This document shows positions 1 through 11,868 of a DNA stretch of 64,000 nucleotides, piece by piece. The notes beneath the pieces are model-generated. The model was not told where the DNA came from. It saw only the letters and a list, made by a program, of their open reading frames with translations, and ran no database searches. The DNA comes from Armigeres subalbatus (lineage: Eukaryota; Arthropoda; Insecta; Diptera; Culicidae). The stretch is taken from NCBI RefSeq assembly GCF_024139115.2, contig NC_085139.1, forward strand, positions 16,153,284-16,217,283, given 5' to 3'. The position numbers and the translations under genes were made by a program. Within the stretch, counting starts at the first letter, position 1. Each line of letters starts with the position of its first letter.

Positions 1-133
1 TTTTCTGTCCGATCTATTGTACTATCACGGTTTATGGCCCTTCTGGAAGCTAAAGTGGAAGAATTAAGTAATTGAGGCATTCCACGGGGGCATGTCAGTC
101 GATCCTGAGCGACCATTTCGAAAATATTTTTAC

Positions 134-629
134 TCTGCACAGTTTTTCAATTTCATCTAAATCGTCATTTTTCGATATCAAATCTTCATATTGAGTCACG
201 ACTAACTTTTCAAAAGGGTGTATGTGAAAATGGTTCAAAAATATTTAAAAAGCTGCACAGCAAAAACGTAATGTTCGATTGTTATGATTTTTTCAGCAAA
301 GTTAGACAACTAAATGGTGATTCTTAAGAAAATGTGCACAGTAAAAAATTTTTTTTTTGCCTTTAAAAATATCATTTTGTCACAAAATCTCAAATATCTC
401 AAAACCCTATCTTTTTTCGAACGTAATTTTTTAGGAAAACGGTCCATTATATTAGCTATCTATCATAAAAATTTGGTGATGGTAAACTAATAAACAAAAA
501 GTTATGACATTTCAAACATTTCACAATTTTCACAATTAGTAAAAAAATTTGTTCTGTGTAAGTTATTTCGAGAATTGCAGTTTGATGCAGATTTTATTGT
601 TAAGGGACGTGATTTAAACAAGTTGTTTT
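134..629 (+). repeat. Left terminal inverted repeat of the 0.1-2.4 kb transposon
   Basis: AT-rich arm that is the reverse complement of 1875-2376. The similarity starts at the ACTGTGCA-like end near 134 and runs to the AAACAAGTTGTTT segment near 617-629. It contains several homopolymer A/T runs, which is where most length differences between the arms fall. Confidence 0.85.
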
Positions 630-958
630 CATGATATTTTGATTTAATTATTCATAGCATCTATAAGAAACTTAGACACGATCCAGTGTTGTGATCAAAA
701 GTATTGATAGTGTCATAATTTTCATTGCACGTGACTGGCGAAAAATTCTTTTAATAGTGTTGAAACCTGTTGATAATAACGTTGATAGAAACATATCAGA
801 AATGTTATTTTTAAGACAAAAGCTGCAAAATCAAAGATTTATATACACGTGTACGTCTATAGTTTACCTGCAAAAAATATACCTCTTAGAGAATAGACTT
901 TATGATCGGGAGGAAACGGGTATCTTCAACAACAACAAATGCATGATAGGTACATACC

Positions 959-1660
959 ATGACAATGCTGAATGAAGTGCAGTCCCATCACTGGAACGTA
1001 CAACAAGCTACAATTCATCCATTCGTTATTTATTTTAATGGAAGTACGCAAATTGAACACTTAAGTTTTATTATAATTTCCGAAGATTTAAGACACGATT
1101 CAGTATCCGTAAACTTGTTCATTGAAAAAATGATTAACTTTTTACGCGTTGATAAGCATAAAGAAGTCAAAAAGATCTACTTCATGTCTGATGGAGCAGC
1201 GTCGCAGTACAAAAATCGTAAGAATTTTTCGAGCCTATGTCAATTTAAATCAATGTACGGAATTGATGCAGAATGGCATTTTTTTGCTACATCACATGGC
1301 AAAGGTCCTTGTGATGCTATTGGAGGAACTATAAAGCGCATGGCCACAAGAGCAAGTTTAGCCAAAGAACGTGAGCATCCAATTAAAACTGCGAAAGAAC
1401 TTTTTGATTGGGCAAATCGTAGAAAAGAAAAAGATTTAACCAAATTATCATTTTGTTTTACTACTACTGAAGAGTACGAAATAAAGGCTTCAGAGCTCAG
1501 CGAGCAATTTAATAACGCGAAAACGATCCAAGGAACCCAAAAATTTCACTGTTTCATTCCATTGTCGGAAAATAAAATTAAAGCAAAACTATACTCAAAC
1601 TGTGCTGATAATAATTCAAAAGTGTTCGATATTTTAAAAAATTTGAATAAAAATAAATAA
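959..1660 (+). pseudogene. C-terminal part of a putative transposase-like protein (transposon-borne)
   Basis: This 233-codon frame lies centrally between the two long inverted repeats. It carries the block MSDGAASQYKN (residues 76-86) and ATSHGKGPCDAIGGTIKR (residues 110-127), preceded by HHWN-QATIHPFVIYF (residues 10-25). I recall this combination from repeated, transposon-associated proteins of arthropods and cnidarians. The spaced acidic residues in SDG and PCD could be catalytic aspartates of an RNase-H-like (DDE/D) fold, but that is inference and I do not name a superfamily. The N-terminal half expected of a transposase is absent. A separate frame at 691-975 ends in YHDNAE just where this one begins, so a small deletion or frameshift near 970 may have split one original protein. 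TAA stop at 1658-1660, followed by AT-rich DNA before the right arm. Confidence 0.6.
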
Positions 1661-1874
1661 AAAATAAGTATTAATAAACTGTTTTCATGATATCATAACC
1701 CATACCAAAATTCAAACCCAAAACTCTTAGAGTTTCTATAACAACATTGTGTAACTGCCACATTTAATTTAATACTTAGGATAATATTAATTCATTTTTA
1801 TTTATTTATACATATAATATTTATACATATAATATACATAATATCGATGAATACATAAATATGGAATATCATAC

Positions 1875-2376
1875 AAACAACTTGTTTAACTCACGCAAGG
1901 CCCTTAACAATAAAATCAGCATCAAACTGCGATTCTTGAAAAAAAAATACACGGAAATTTTTTTTTGTTTACTATATGTGAAAATTGTGAAATGTTTGAA
2001 ATGTCATAACTTTTTTGTTTATTAGTTTACCATCACCAAATTTTTATGGTAGATAGCTAATATAATGGACCGTTTTCCCTAAAAAGATTAAAAAAAAAAA
2101 AAGATAGGGTTTTGAGATATTTGAGTTTTTGTGACAAAAATGATATTTTTAAAGGCAAAAAAATTTTTTTACTGTGCACATTTTCTTAAGAATCACCATT
2201 TAGTTGTCTAACTTTGCTGAAAAAATCATAACAATCGAACATTCCGTTTTGCTGTGCAGCTTTTTAAATATTTTTGAACCATTTTCACATACACCCTTTT
2301 GAAAAGTTAGTCGTGACTCAATATGAAGATTTGATATCGAAAATGACGATTTAGATGAAACTGAAAACTGTGCAAA
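1875..2376 (-). repeat. Right terminal inverted repeat of the 0.1-2.4 kb transposon
   Basis: Reverse complement of 134-629. The inner edge is at AAACAACTTGTTTAACTC (about 1876-1893) and the outer edge at AAAACTGTGCA near 2365-2374. Differences include a variable poly-A run near 2090-2102. Confidence 0.85.
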
Positions 2377-3664
2377 GTTTCAACTCAATAGAAAATCATG
2401 AATTAAAAATTTTCTTAAATTTTGATGCTGTTGCTTGGAATCGCTCAATTAGAAAAATAAAAAGCTTCGTTGAACGACGCAAAACAATTGGATTCGCCTT
2501 TAAACCAACAAAAAATGGAAAAGGTCAGCAAGGAACGATTAGAAAGTCATAAGTATGGAAGCCTGGATCCTTCAGCTGATAAGCTTGCTAATGCGGGGGA
2601 ATTTCTGCAGTTGTCACCAGCATCGCACCACAACTTGTACAAACGACAAACAAAAATACCAAGGATACGGGTCACTTCGCGTTTCTCTTTTTTACAGTGA
2701 GAAGTGAGAAATGAGGATTGGGAAGTGAGACATCACACTTCTCACTTTGTGCTTCTCACTGTTTCTTCAAAATTGAACTGGCAAGCTATTTTTTTGATTG
2801 ACAAATTTCACTGGATTATTTACTATGTTTTGTCTCTCCTAAAGATGTTTTGTGGCCACGCAAAATTTGAACAACTTCTCCTAATAATGACAAAATACTA
2901 TCATTTTTTCACAGCACAAAGCCGTAAATATGCTAAATGATCTTCACTGATAAAAATACCAACACCACACCACATTTTCCGGATAATTGGATTTTGATTT
3001 GTTGCCACACTATGAGGAGACTTGATCCTTGAAACTTAAGAAGTTTGGCAAAAAAAATCAAGAAAATATAAATTGTTCTCAAGCGGCTATTTTTTTGAAG
3101 ATGTGACAGGTGTAATGAAGGGTTTGCTCTAAAAAAATATTTATTGAGTTGATTTGAAAGTTCCGAGGGCATGGTCCTGGAGGTCGTGCGTTCAATCCCA
3201 GGATCGTTGCACCAGAATCTTCATAATTTTTGTTTCGTTTTCTACCAAAACCCGCACTGTTGTTATTTTTGCACTTAAAATTCCAATAACTTCCATGCCA
3301 CATATGACAAATTGTAGAGTTCTCTGCATCTTTCTTAAGTAGGTGTTCAGCTAATCCAGTGAACGTAATTTTCCCTCATTCTCACAAGAAGAGAATGCTC
3401 ATTCACGCAGATTTTTGCCTAGAAATCATTTTTCGGAAAAGAAAAACAGGTCTTATGAGTGATAACCATATTTCGCTCACTTCCAGTGGCGTGAAAGTTT
3501 GATCTGCTCGCAAGACTACTCATAGTTTTGAGTAGTCCTGCTTTTGACTGATATTTAGTAAAATTTCCGTGGGATTAAAAGAGAGGGCAATACAATTTTA
3601 CTCAGTCACTGAGTAGATAAAAGTTAGCTTGTACGATTTTCGTTTCTCTTCTGAGTTTGTTCTA
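2377..3664. other. Unassigned DNA with a small 'AGTGAGAA' hairpin
   Basis: No gene is recognised; the short frames here have no family signature. A palindromic run of GTGAGAAGTGAGAA against TTCTCACTTTGTGCTTCTC lies at 2696-2761. It is the first of several copies of a motif that recurs near 17.1, 53.8 and 61.1 kb. At about 3170-3215 a stretch containing GCGTTCAATCCC resembles a pol III B box and could be a worn tRNA-derived fragment, but no A box or body is recognisable. Confidence 0.4.
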
Positions 3665-3822
3665 AAGCAGACCCCAGACGACGGAAAAAATTTGACAAAC
3701 TCTTGATTATTGAAGAAAAAGATTGATGGTGTGAGTGCCATGCCGGCTAATCAGTGAAAATATTGAAGAAAAGTTTGATGAGAAAAGTATTGTCAATATA
3801 TCTCTCGTCTGGGGTCTGCTTA
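3665..3822. mobile_element. MITE, 158 bp, with AAGCAGACCCCAGACGA termini
   Basis: The left end AAGCAGACCCCAGACGA and the right end TCGTCTGGGGTCTGCTT are perfect inverted repeats of 17 bp. They bracket an AT-rich interior without coding capacity. The flanks are TA on the left and AA on the right, so a TA target duplication is possible but not clear. Size and structure fit a non-autonomous DNA element. Confidence 0.75.
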
Positions 3823-4556
3823 AGAAAAAAGAGTGGTGAGTGAAAGATGTTTTCCGCCACAAATTACGAAAAAAAAAAGATTTTCACTCGACCCAAAAAC
3901 GCTTGATTTCGTCTCATCAAACTTGCAACTGAAACTGAAAGTCACTATTTGGTCACTTTTTCTGCAACTGAAAGTCACTATTTGGTACCTTTTTTCGTTA
4001 CCTTTGGTCACTAAAGTCACTATTTTGACCTGCATGGGTCGCTACCAGCCCTGAAATAGATGTTTAATCGATCGAAGAAGCAACTCCATTGGATTTAGAC
4101 CACGACTATAGTCATATATGAGGATAACGAAATTGATTGAAATTGAAATTGAATTGGGAAATGTCGACATCGATCGGCCCATGATCATGATTACGCATTG
4201 GATGTGGAACAAGTTATAAATTCTATGGAGCGACTTGTTGTCGTGGAGAAGTAGAACAGAGCTTTAAAATAAAAAGCTATAAGAAAAATATGTCTAAACA
4301 GAAGTCACGAATCCTCGTTTCAGAAAAAAAAAACAACAAATACAGATGGTGTTGCCGAGTAACTGTTACTGACGTTTGTGTTCTTTTTTATTTACATTTT
4401 CGATACACGATAAATAAAAACCTTCAAAAATAATATTAATGGTTGAGTCTTTGTGCAACAGATGGAAGCACTTTCATTTATTTCAGTGTCTCCGGTGAGA
4501 TGTATGAAAAGATTTGAACTCGGTTGTCTTGTTGCTTCTTGCCATCTTTGCCGAGA
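3823..4556. other. Unassigned DNA with a short internal tandem repeat
   Basis: Around 3926-4025 the phrase CTGAAAGTCACTATTTGGT occurs twice, and shorter related pieces (GGTCACTAAAGTCACTATTT) follow. No supported gene. Confidence 0.4.
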
Positions 4557-5165
4557 GGGTCATTTGCCTAAATGGGTCGTTCAGCCGAAAGGGTCGTTTG
4601 TCCGAAAGGGTCATTTGGCTGAAAAGGACATTTGGCCGAATAGGTCATTTAGCCAAATTGTTCATTTGAAAAGTGAGAAATTAGGAATGATTCGACCAAA
4701 CGACCCTTTCGGTCAAATGACCTTTTCGGCCAAACGATTCTTTCGGCTAAACGACTCTTTCGGCCAAACGACCCTTTCGGCCAAACGACGCTTTCGGCTT
4801 AATGACCCTTTCGGCCAAACAACCCTTTCGGCCAGATGGGTTTAGGCATAATGGTCTGTTCGGCCTAGTGGCATCCGTCCAAATGGCTTTCGGCCGAATG
4901 GGTTTCGGCCAAATGACCTATTCGGCCATATGACCCTTTCGGCTAAATGATCCTTTCAGCCAAGTGACCTATTCGGCCAAACGACCCTTCGGCCAAACGA
5001 CCCTTTCGACCGAATGACCCGTTCGGCCAAATGACCCGTTCGGCCAAACGACCCTTTCGGCCAAACGACGCTTTCGGCCAAATGACTTCCGCCTAATGGT
5101 CTGTTCGGCCTAGTGGCATTCGGCCAAATAGCTTTCGGCCGAATGAGTTTCGGCCAAATGACCCT
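4557..5165. repeat. 17-bp 'TTCGGCC' minisatellite in inverted arrangement
   Basis: From about 4557 to 4655 the unit reads GGCCGAAAGGGTCATTT. From about 4695 to 5165 it reads as the reverse complement AAATGACCCTTTCGGCC. The two blocks face each other across a short spacer containing AAAAGTGAGAAATTAGG (about 4668-4684). The right block has about 25-30 units with frequent point changes (AAATG/AAACG, CCC/CCT). The reading frames through it are artefacts of a 17-bp unit with few stops. The same unit occurs near 14.5, 17.7, 52.8, 58.1, 60.8-61.3 and 63.9 kb. Confidence 0.85.
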
Positions 5166-6585
5166 TCCCAATTTCTCCTTACTCAGCATCCTTGTCCTCT
5201 TCTTCAGTGTCCTCGTCGTCTTCTGCCTACCTTCTGACATTTTTCTTTGGGTTAGCTTCCACACATTTTAATCGATTTTGTTGGAATTTCGCCCTCGTTA
5301 ATCTTTTGTTTTATTTTTCAACTAATTGAACTTCTTGGAAGTCACATGCTCCGCCATCCCCTTATTGATGACCACCATTTGCTTTTTAAAGTCTTCTGGC
5401 TCGCCTTCATTCGCTTCATCTACTTTCCATGTAATCAAGGTCGATTTGCTCTACAGCCACCGAATCCGAAGCCATTTTGTGGACAGGCTTATTAAGAATG
5501 TTAGCCAATGCAGCCAATTATTTTTTACAACGCTTAAACTGTAATTTAAATTTATGTTGTCATGTTTTTTTTTTCGATATAATAAATTGCGTTTTCCCGT
5601 TTTTTGTCAGTTTTGTTTCGAATGATGTTCTGTTATTTAATATTTTAATTCATAAAGATTAAAATAAAAACTACCCCTCTAGAATTAAAAATTTCCCATT
5701 AAAAAACCCCGGAGTAGAAAAAATAACAAAATAAACCGGCTTTGCGGCGAAATTGTCGTGGCTGTCTGTTAGTTTTGGTGCCCGGGGGGTAAAGGTCCAA
5801 AGTTAATAAATAATTGCTACACCCTCTTCCGACACTTCCGCCGTTACCCTCCGTGCCATGGTCCTTCGCCCCATGGAACTGTCGTTGTGGTCGATTGAGC
5901 AAGCAACTTTCTGCAGTCTGCTGTTAGCCGTATCGTAGGTGGATACGACTGTTGGCGATCGATTGCTTGTATCTGCGTGAGTAAATGGTGGAGCAGAGGG
6001 GTCGCATCGGTAGCCGTCACGGTACGGATATGGCTTAGGCAAAGATAAACAGGGGGAGTTCCTCAAGTCACCAAGTCAATCACCAACCTCTGAAGATACC
6101 GCTCAGTGATCTGGTTAGAAAGTGCGGCGATTCGGATGCTACAATCCTACAGTATCTGGATAAGGCATTGATTGATGAAGCCTCCGGCATCCTGGATGCG
6201 GGAACCATAAACAACAACAATTATAAATAAGCTACTAAAGGATCGCTTTGAGAACCCGCGGATTCACATTTCCGGTTCGCTGTTGATGGCTCTAGCTACC
6301 AAGTAAAGTAACAAGGAGCTGAGAATACTTCTCAATACCAGCAAACATTACGTAGCTGGACAGTGGTTTATGGAACAGGAAGTTGACGAGACAGCTGGTC
6401 TCAACGTGGTGAAGCTTATCTTATTATGTCACCACGGAAACCAGAAAACAATGGATCAAAATGAGCTTCCTCATTTTGATAACACGACAAAACTCGACAA
6501 AACTCCTTCCAGCAAGATAGCGAGTAGGTCTATGCACACGAAGAACAATTCAACACTATAACCATCTCATCCAGTAATCCAATAT
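5166..6585. other. Unassigned DNA, no supported gene
   Basis: Short frames only. A stretch near 6075-6330 has coding-like composition (CTCAGTGATCTGGTTAGAA and following) but is interrupted by stops, and I could not assign it to a family. It might be an old pseudogene. The remainder is AT-rich with homopolymer runs. Confidence 0.3.
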
Positions 6586-6950
6586 CCAACGGTCATTCGT
6601 TCGCACATCCAAAACAAAACTTCGTTCGGAATCACCGACAGGAATCTTTTGGAGTTTGCAACGAAAATTCGTTTGATCTTGCAACGTAAGTTCATTTAAA
6701 TTTCCAGCAGAAATTCTTTGGAATTTTCGATCGGAATTTCGTTGGGATTTCCAACGGAGATTCGTTGAATTTTTCAACGTAAACTCTTAAGATTTTCAAA
6801 CAGAGATTCGTTATCGACATTATCAAACTGAAATTCGTTGGAATTTTAAACAAAAATTATTTGAAATTCCCGACGGAAATTCTTTGGATTTCTTATTTTC
6901 GACGGAACTTGTTGGAGTTTCTAAAAAAATTCTTTGGAATTTCCTAAGGT
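6586..6950. repeat. Diverged minisatellite built on 'GGAATTT...CGTTGG'
   Basis: Imperfect repeats of roughly 20-25 bp containing AATTCGTTGGAATTT or AATTCTTTGGAATTT run through this segment. Copies are strongly diverged and the ends are gradual. It resembles the GGAATTCCTCC-type arrays at 27.7 and 36.2 kb in theme but not in exact unit. Confidence 0.5.
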
Positions 6951-9667
6951 CGTCCATTTGGGCTAATGTCAAAACTTAATGAATAATCCCATCCAGCAGG
7001 GTGTGACTTTCAATGAACGCATTGTTTACATTCTCAGTGATTGTGCTGTCGATAATGCCTAAATCTGTAAAATATAATCGAGTTTGCTTGAGATACAAGC
7101 TTTTTGATTCATTTGACTTCTCTTCAACTGACGAAATCTGGTTGATGGGGGCAACAACACAATTATAACTCTTCTGAGATGCACCGAGAGGCAAAATTGA
7201 CAATGTTTCTAGATAAGATTAAATTGCGTTGCTACTTTGTCTCAAATTTTCACTTCCATGAAATAATACCCACGAGCTTCCAGATTCCGACTGACAATTA
7301 CCTACCACCATTAGTGACAATCATGCCAAATTCCGAGAGCCGAGCCACGCTGAATCATCCAAGGTCTTCCTTGTAAGCCGGCCTTGTAAGCTCCTTAAGC
7401 TTCTTACACAGCGCTCCTTGCAAATTAATTCCTCCTATCTCGAGAACGCCCACCCCTGCCTATTCATTTGTCCTTCTCATTCATGTGCCATCGCTCTCCG
7501 CAGCAGCCGAAACGCGATGACTTGTAACTATTTCCATTTTCATCAGGTTGCACCTACATAAGCAAAAACAAACACCTTACGGTCCCCCCTCCGAATCCCA
7601 ATCAAGGCCCTAACTACAGCCTAAGCGACACGGCGAATCTACCTTCCGAAGACGAGCATATACACATTGTTCACGCTCACATCACACTCTCGCTCCCCGG
7701 CTCGGAGGGAGTAAATCCAGCCCTGACAGCTTGGCAATTTGTTACAAAACCGGGCTTATCCCCGTTCACCCCATCCGGGCTGTCGCGCCATCAAGCAATT
7801 TCCAACCGGATAATGTCATCCAGAGTAATTTCAGGATAACTCTCCATATCAACACGTTCCGAACACAACGACAGACTCATGCTCACCGGTGCGGTGGCGG
7901 CGGCTGCCTTCCGAAAGTCCCTGTTGCTGCTGATGCTTCTGCTAAAAAGGACTACAGAAGAAGATCAAGATACAATTTATCAAAGCATCTCAACACGCCC
8001 CCGCGCCCTTCTTCCGTTCTTCGACCCCCACCTTGTCAAACGTGTCCCACGCGGGCCCCTAGTTTCCACCACCTGTTCAAAAACAGAACAAAAAAAAATC
8101 AAGAGAGCAAACGAGGAAAAAAAATATACTCGGCGCTTCTCGCCTTGCAACAAAAGCGCAAAAGGTGTCGTCCTTCAGCCAAAGATACTTTTCTTATACG
8201 ACAGCAACAGCAACAATAACAACAACGACGACGACGACGAAGAGGACGCTTCCATGAAAACATCAGGAAACGATGAAATACTTCACTACCCGGCCGAGAG
8301 CGGACGAGCATGTGTCTACACAAGTACTTCCGTTGCAGTTGCTTTTCGCCTGTTTACTTTTTCCCACTTCCGGTCGGTCGTTTCAACTAAGTTCCCCCGT
8401 TGGCGAAGCTAGGGTTAGGAAATTTTCAAAAATTACCGGTCATGATGTTTAGTAGATTTTTTTCCATTCGTATCTCTACGGCGCAGATAAGTTTTCATGA
8501 ATTTTACCGCCAACAAATGCAATTTAGTTGTTTTTACATTAAATGAAGAAATCAAGGCGTTTTAGAATTGCATTGCAAGTAGACCCACGATGACCCCTCC
8601 AATACAAAGAAATCTGATTACGTCAATGCCACCCGCCTAGCCAAGAACCGAATCTAGTGCAGTAGACAGGAGACTCCGAAGATTCACGTTATCCTGTGAT
8701 TCTTTTCGAACTCTTTCTCGTTCGTCGGGCCGATGCGATGCACAATGGTACCGGGTGGCAGCGGCGGGGCTGCTTCTGTAAGTACATTCCGGTACCGGGA
8801 AAATGAATCGAATCGGGTAAGGAAAATAATACCCACTTAAACAATAACGCTCAAGTACAACCAGGAGTGCAATAATGTGTATATCTTGCACTTCTCCGTT
8901 CTCTATATCTATCGTTTCGTGGAAAGGAACAACAATTGGCTTGAAGTGGGTATGTGGGTGTGTGTGTCTGTGTTGTGCGATGTGTGGAAACGGAGAGTTA
9001 CTATCTTGGGAGATCAGCTTGAAGGAATAACAAATTGGAAAAGTGCTGAGAACGGATATCCTTATGGTAAGAGGAGGATATATGAAGTAGCGAGATAGGT
9101 TTCAACGGAGTGTGGAAAATGTTTTGAATTAAGCTAATTAATTAAAACTAGTGTATGGTAGTCGAGTATATTCATAATGCCCACGGATATCGGTTCGTTA
9201 ATACTGTCTACTACTCTCCAATTTGACAATTTATATAAAATTACATGCCAGAATACGAAGAAATTTAGTCTGTATAACGGAACCACTCTATCTATTATTC
9301 AGTACAACTAAGTCGCATTTGCTGTCAGTGAGTTCTAATGTAGTTATTGGACATTAGCCGACACATAACCTTAAAAAATCGAAAACTTTTGAAACAGGGA
9401 TACTTCGATTTCTGTGGAATATAACCATCTATCAAAATCTCCTTCATCCCATTTTCGTTCGTCAATTGACCAAAACGTTGAAGGGCAATCGAGGAAAATA
9501 AGTGATGAGCTTTATTAATATTTTAAAATCACTATAATAAAGATTTTAAAAAAATCGAGTAAAAATCATAAAGGCGATTTGACGCTCATAAATATCGCCT
9601 TCCACAGCACCAACCTTGGCGAGTGGTTTCGCTTCCTTATTAAAAGGAAAGTAGAGACTTTAAAACA
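6951..9667. other. Unassigned DNA, partly GC-richer, no supported gene
   Basis: The 7.4-8.4 kb part is GC-richer than its surroundings. It has two overlapping frames (7731-8219 and 7879-8412) in different phases whose translations are low-complexity (poly-Q/N/D from a CAGCAACAGCAACAACGACGA-like microsatellite near 8200-8240). Neither looks like a conserved protein. It could be regulatory or untranslated sequence of a host gene, but nothing demonstrates that. 8.4-9.65 kb is AT-rich and featureless to the eye. Confidence 0.3.
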
Positions 9668-9904
9668 GTAAAGTCATAACTTTGGGCAAGGCATGTTTTA
9701 AGAATGCCGGACAGCAACCCTGCAAAGATGGTGTTTGCTCCCGACCTGATAGCTTCAAGAAGGCGTGGAGCGCAGCGAGCGAGGTTGGCTGACGAGGTGC
9801 AGAACGACTTGACGTGCGTGGGGCGCAATCGAGGATGGAGAGATGTGGCCTCAAATCGTGCATTGCGTCAAATAGTTGATTCAGTGATATCTGTTTATAT
9901 TTAA
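9668..9904 (+). pseudogene. Decayed 3' end of a non-LTR retrotransposon ORF2
   Basis: The translation in the frame of ATG 9704 reads MPDSNPAKMV...RRRGAQRAR...DEVQNDL...WRDVASNR. Upstream in the same frame, WARHVLRM precedes it after an in-frame TAA at 9677. This matches the RWAGHVARM-D-NPVKMV...RR-AQRAR--D-VEDDL...WR--A-NR signature found after the reverse transcriptase domain at the end of many insect LINE ORF2 proteins; a clearer copy lies at 45.25-45.58 kb. The piece is 5' truncated, carries a stop, and ends in AT-rich sequence (GACTAAATGAAATGAAA), as expected for a dead-on-arrival LINE insertion. Confidence 0.75.
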
Positions 9905-11465
9905 GCTGACTAAATGAAATGAAAGTCAAATTTAAAACTTAAACTGGACTTTTTATGGAAGATTTCTACTGAAAGCGCAATTTTAGGAATAATTCCAAAT
10001 GTTTTTTTTTTTATCAGAATTTCATTTGAATTTCAGTACCTATCACAAATCTCAAACAGATTGAAGATTGGTGTTTATCCAACGAAGTTCGAGCGGAGTA
10101 GGCGTTGGGTACGGTTGCTTTTGTATGGTTTGGTTTTATCTTCACGTTGTTTTTTTTTCGCTTGTTTTTTATTTATTCGGAGGTCGTTCATCGCGACAAA
10201 TTGGGAAAGTGTCCTTCGGAATCCCGGTCCGATTGCTTGTGCCTCGTGGATAGTGTAGTTAGACAATATAATGGTTCTGTTTTCACCATAATTGGCAAGC
10301 AAATGTTAAATTGTACGATCCCGGTCGATTGTTGTTGAACAATGTTTTCAACTTTGTAGGCAGCGGCGTGCACCAAATCTGCTATCGAAACACCTGCCTG
10401 ATACTGCTGTGGCGCTTTCTGAGGCACCATTGAGCAGCTACCCGAAAGTGAGTGGACTCCGGTACTCTATTGGATTATTGATGCAATATCTCAGCTGTTT
10501 AGGAGGAGTAGAATGAAAAGATTCTTGAACAGTATTAGTGTTTTCCTTTTCTTCAACTAAAAAATAATTTCCTGAAATTGTTCCAATATGTATTTACTAT
10601 GACTTCAATTTCAACACCCGCTGGAATGCATAATCCGGACGTTTGTTTATTAATCTATTATCCTTATTCAATTGATAATGGTAGCATGAACAAGCGGGAC
10701 TTATTGTGAGTGAAAGTGACCTCAACTGGTCATGAAACATCAAGCAGTCCGAAATGAGTTGCTGGACCTGCAATAGAGCTAACACAGCCCCGCACAATGG
10801 ATACGTTTGCGTAAGTTTTGACCGTTTTCCCATGGTAAAACTCTCCTGCATACTAAATCTGATTGTATTAAAAACAGATTTCTTTCATAATATCACTTCC
10901 AGCCAGTGGGGGTTTGAAAGGACACACACACAAATTTCAAATAGATTCTTGATTTAAAGTTATTCGAATGTGAATGAGATCGCCTATATCAATTTTAAAT
11001 GGTCTCCAATAAAAGTCTCAAATGAGAAGAATAAAAATAATACCCTAAAAAACTAGAAGGTTCGAGAAATTTCGAAACGAATCTCAAATAAATTATAACA
11101 GACGTATCAAAATTGATTGTGACAGTAAGCACAGACGGATAAAGTTGACAAATAAAAACCCTAATGCGAACCTCAAGTTTCTGAATAACAAAAAATAAAT
11201 AAATAACGACAAGAATTCCAAACTAGTTTGACTGAAAACCCAAATGGATGTTCAATTCAGGTCGTTATACACATTTCAATTATTCTCAAATGGGCTCTAA
11301 CAGAAGTCAGAGGTCTACGACGGAAATCTCAAACAAGTTTCAATAGGAAAAAGCAAAGGGTCACGACCACCCCCCTGAAATGAGATGTAGTTCTTGAAGC
11401 CGTCTACCGATTGGGTGGCGCTAGTGTTGCCTTTCCTATTTTAAGCTCCGTTCATACTGCCGCGA
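9905..11465. other. Unassigned DNA, no supported gene
   Basis: Short frames only, none with a family signature. From about 10,920 to 11,350 there are scattered CTCAAAT/AAATTTC phrases that look like very old simple-repeat decay, weakly reminiscent of the 11-bp satellite at 41-49 kb. Confidence 0.3.
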
Positions 11466-11868
11466 GAGAATTTGCGATTGGCGCTTTGATGTTGCATGAA
11501 GAAGAAGAAGCAGAAAGATGATAATCAAAAATATTCGCACGGGAAAACATACGAAGAAATTTTTGAAACTATTCTTTAAAATTCTAGAAGCAATTAAATT
11601 AAAAACGGTAAGCAGTACGGGGTTAGACTTGTTTTCTACTGCACAATAAACACAATATTTCAATTTCAATTTTCACTCTGTGATATCATACTTAATACAC
11701 AGTATAAGAAAAGTCCAACCCCGTACTGTTTACCATTTTTAATTAGATTGCCTCTAGAATTTCAGAGATATCTTCGTATGTTTTCCCGTGCGAATTTTTT
11801 TAAATATCATCTTTCTGCTTCTTCTTCTTCATGCAACATCAAAGCGCCAATTAATCACGCCGAGAATC
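11466..11868. mobile_element. Foldback/MITE element, ~400 bp
   Basis: Arms of roughly 170 bp (about 11,466-11,650 and 11,700-11,868) are reverse complements. The left runs GGCGCTTTGATGTTGCATGA, GAAGAAGAAGCAGAAAGATGAT and GTACGGGGTTAGACTTGTTT; the right carries the same segments inverted (for example CCAACCCCGTACTG and TCATGCAACATCAAAGCGCC). The spacer is about 50 bp and AT-rich. There is no coding capacity, so it is non-autonomous and could form a long hairpin if transcribed. Confidence 0.8.

Larger units (their letters stand above)
134..2376. mobile_element. DNA transposon with ~500-bp terminal inverted repeats
   Basis: Two long inverted copies (about 134-629 and 1875-2376) flank an AT-rich interior with an open frame at 959-1660. 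The arms pair over their whole length apart from small indels and substitutions; for example TTAAGAAAATGTGCACAGT in the left arm matches its reverse complement near 2175-2195. Arm plus coding interior is the organisation of a cut-and-paste DNA transposon. The arms are much longer than usual TIRs (10-200 bp), giving a foldback-like shape. No convincing target-site duplication was identified, so the outer ends are uncertain by a few tens of bases. The element is probably inactive because its coding region is partial. Confidence 0.82.

Noticed and set aside
7731..8412. Two overlapping plus-strand frames of 162 and 177 codons
   Set aside because: Different phases of the same GC-richer DNA, ending in microsatellite-coded Q/N/D runs; neither resembles a known protein.
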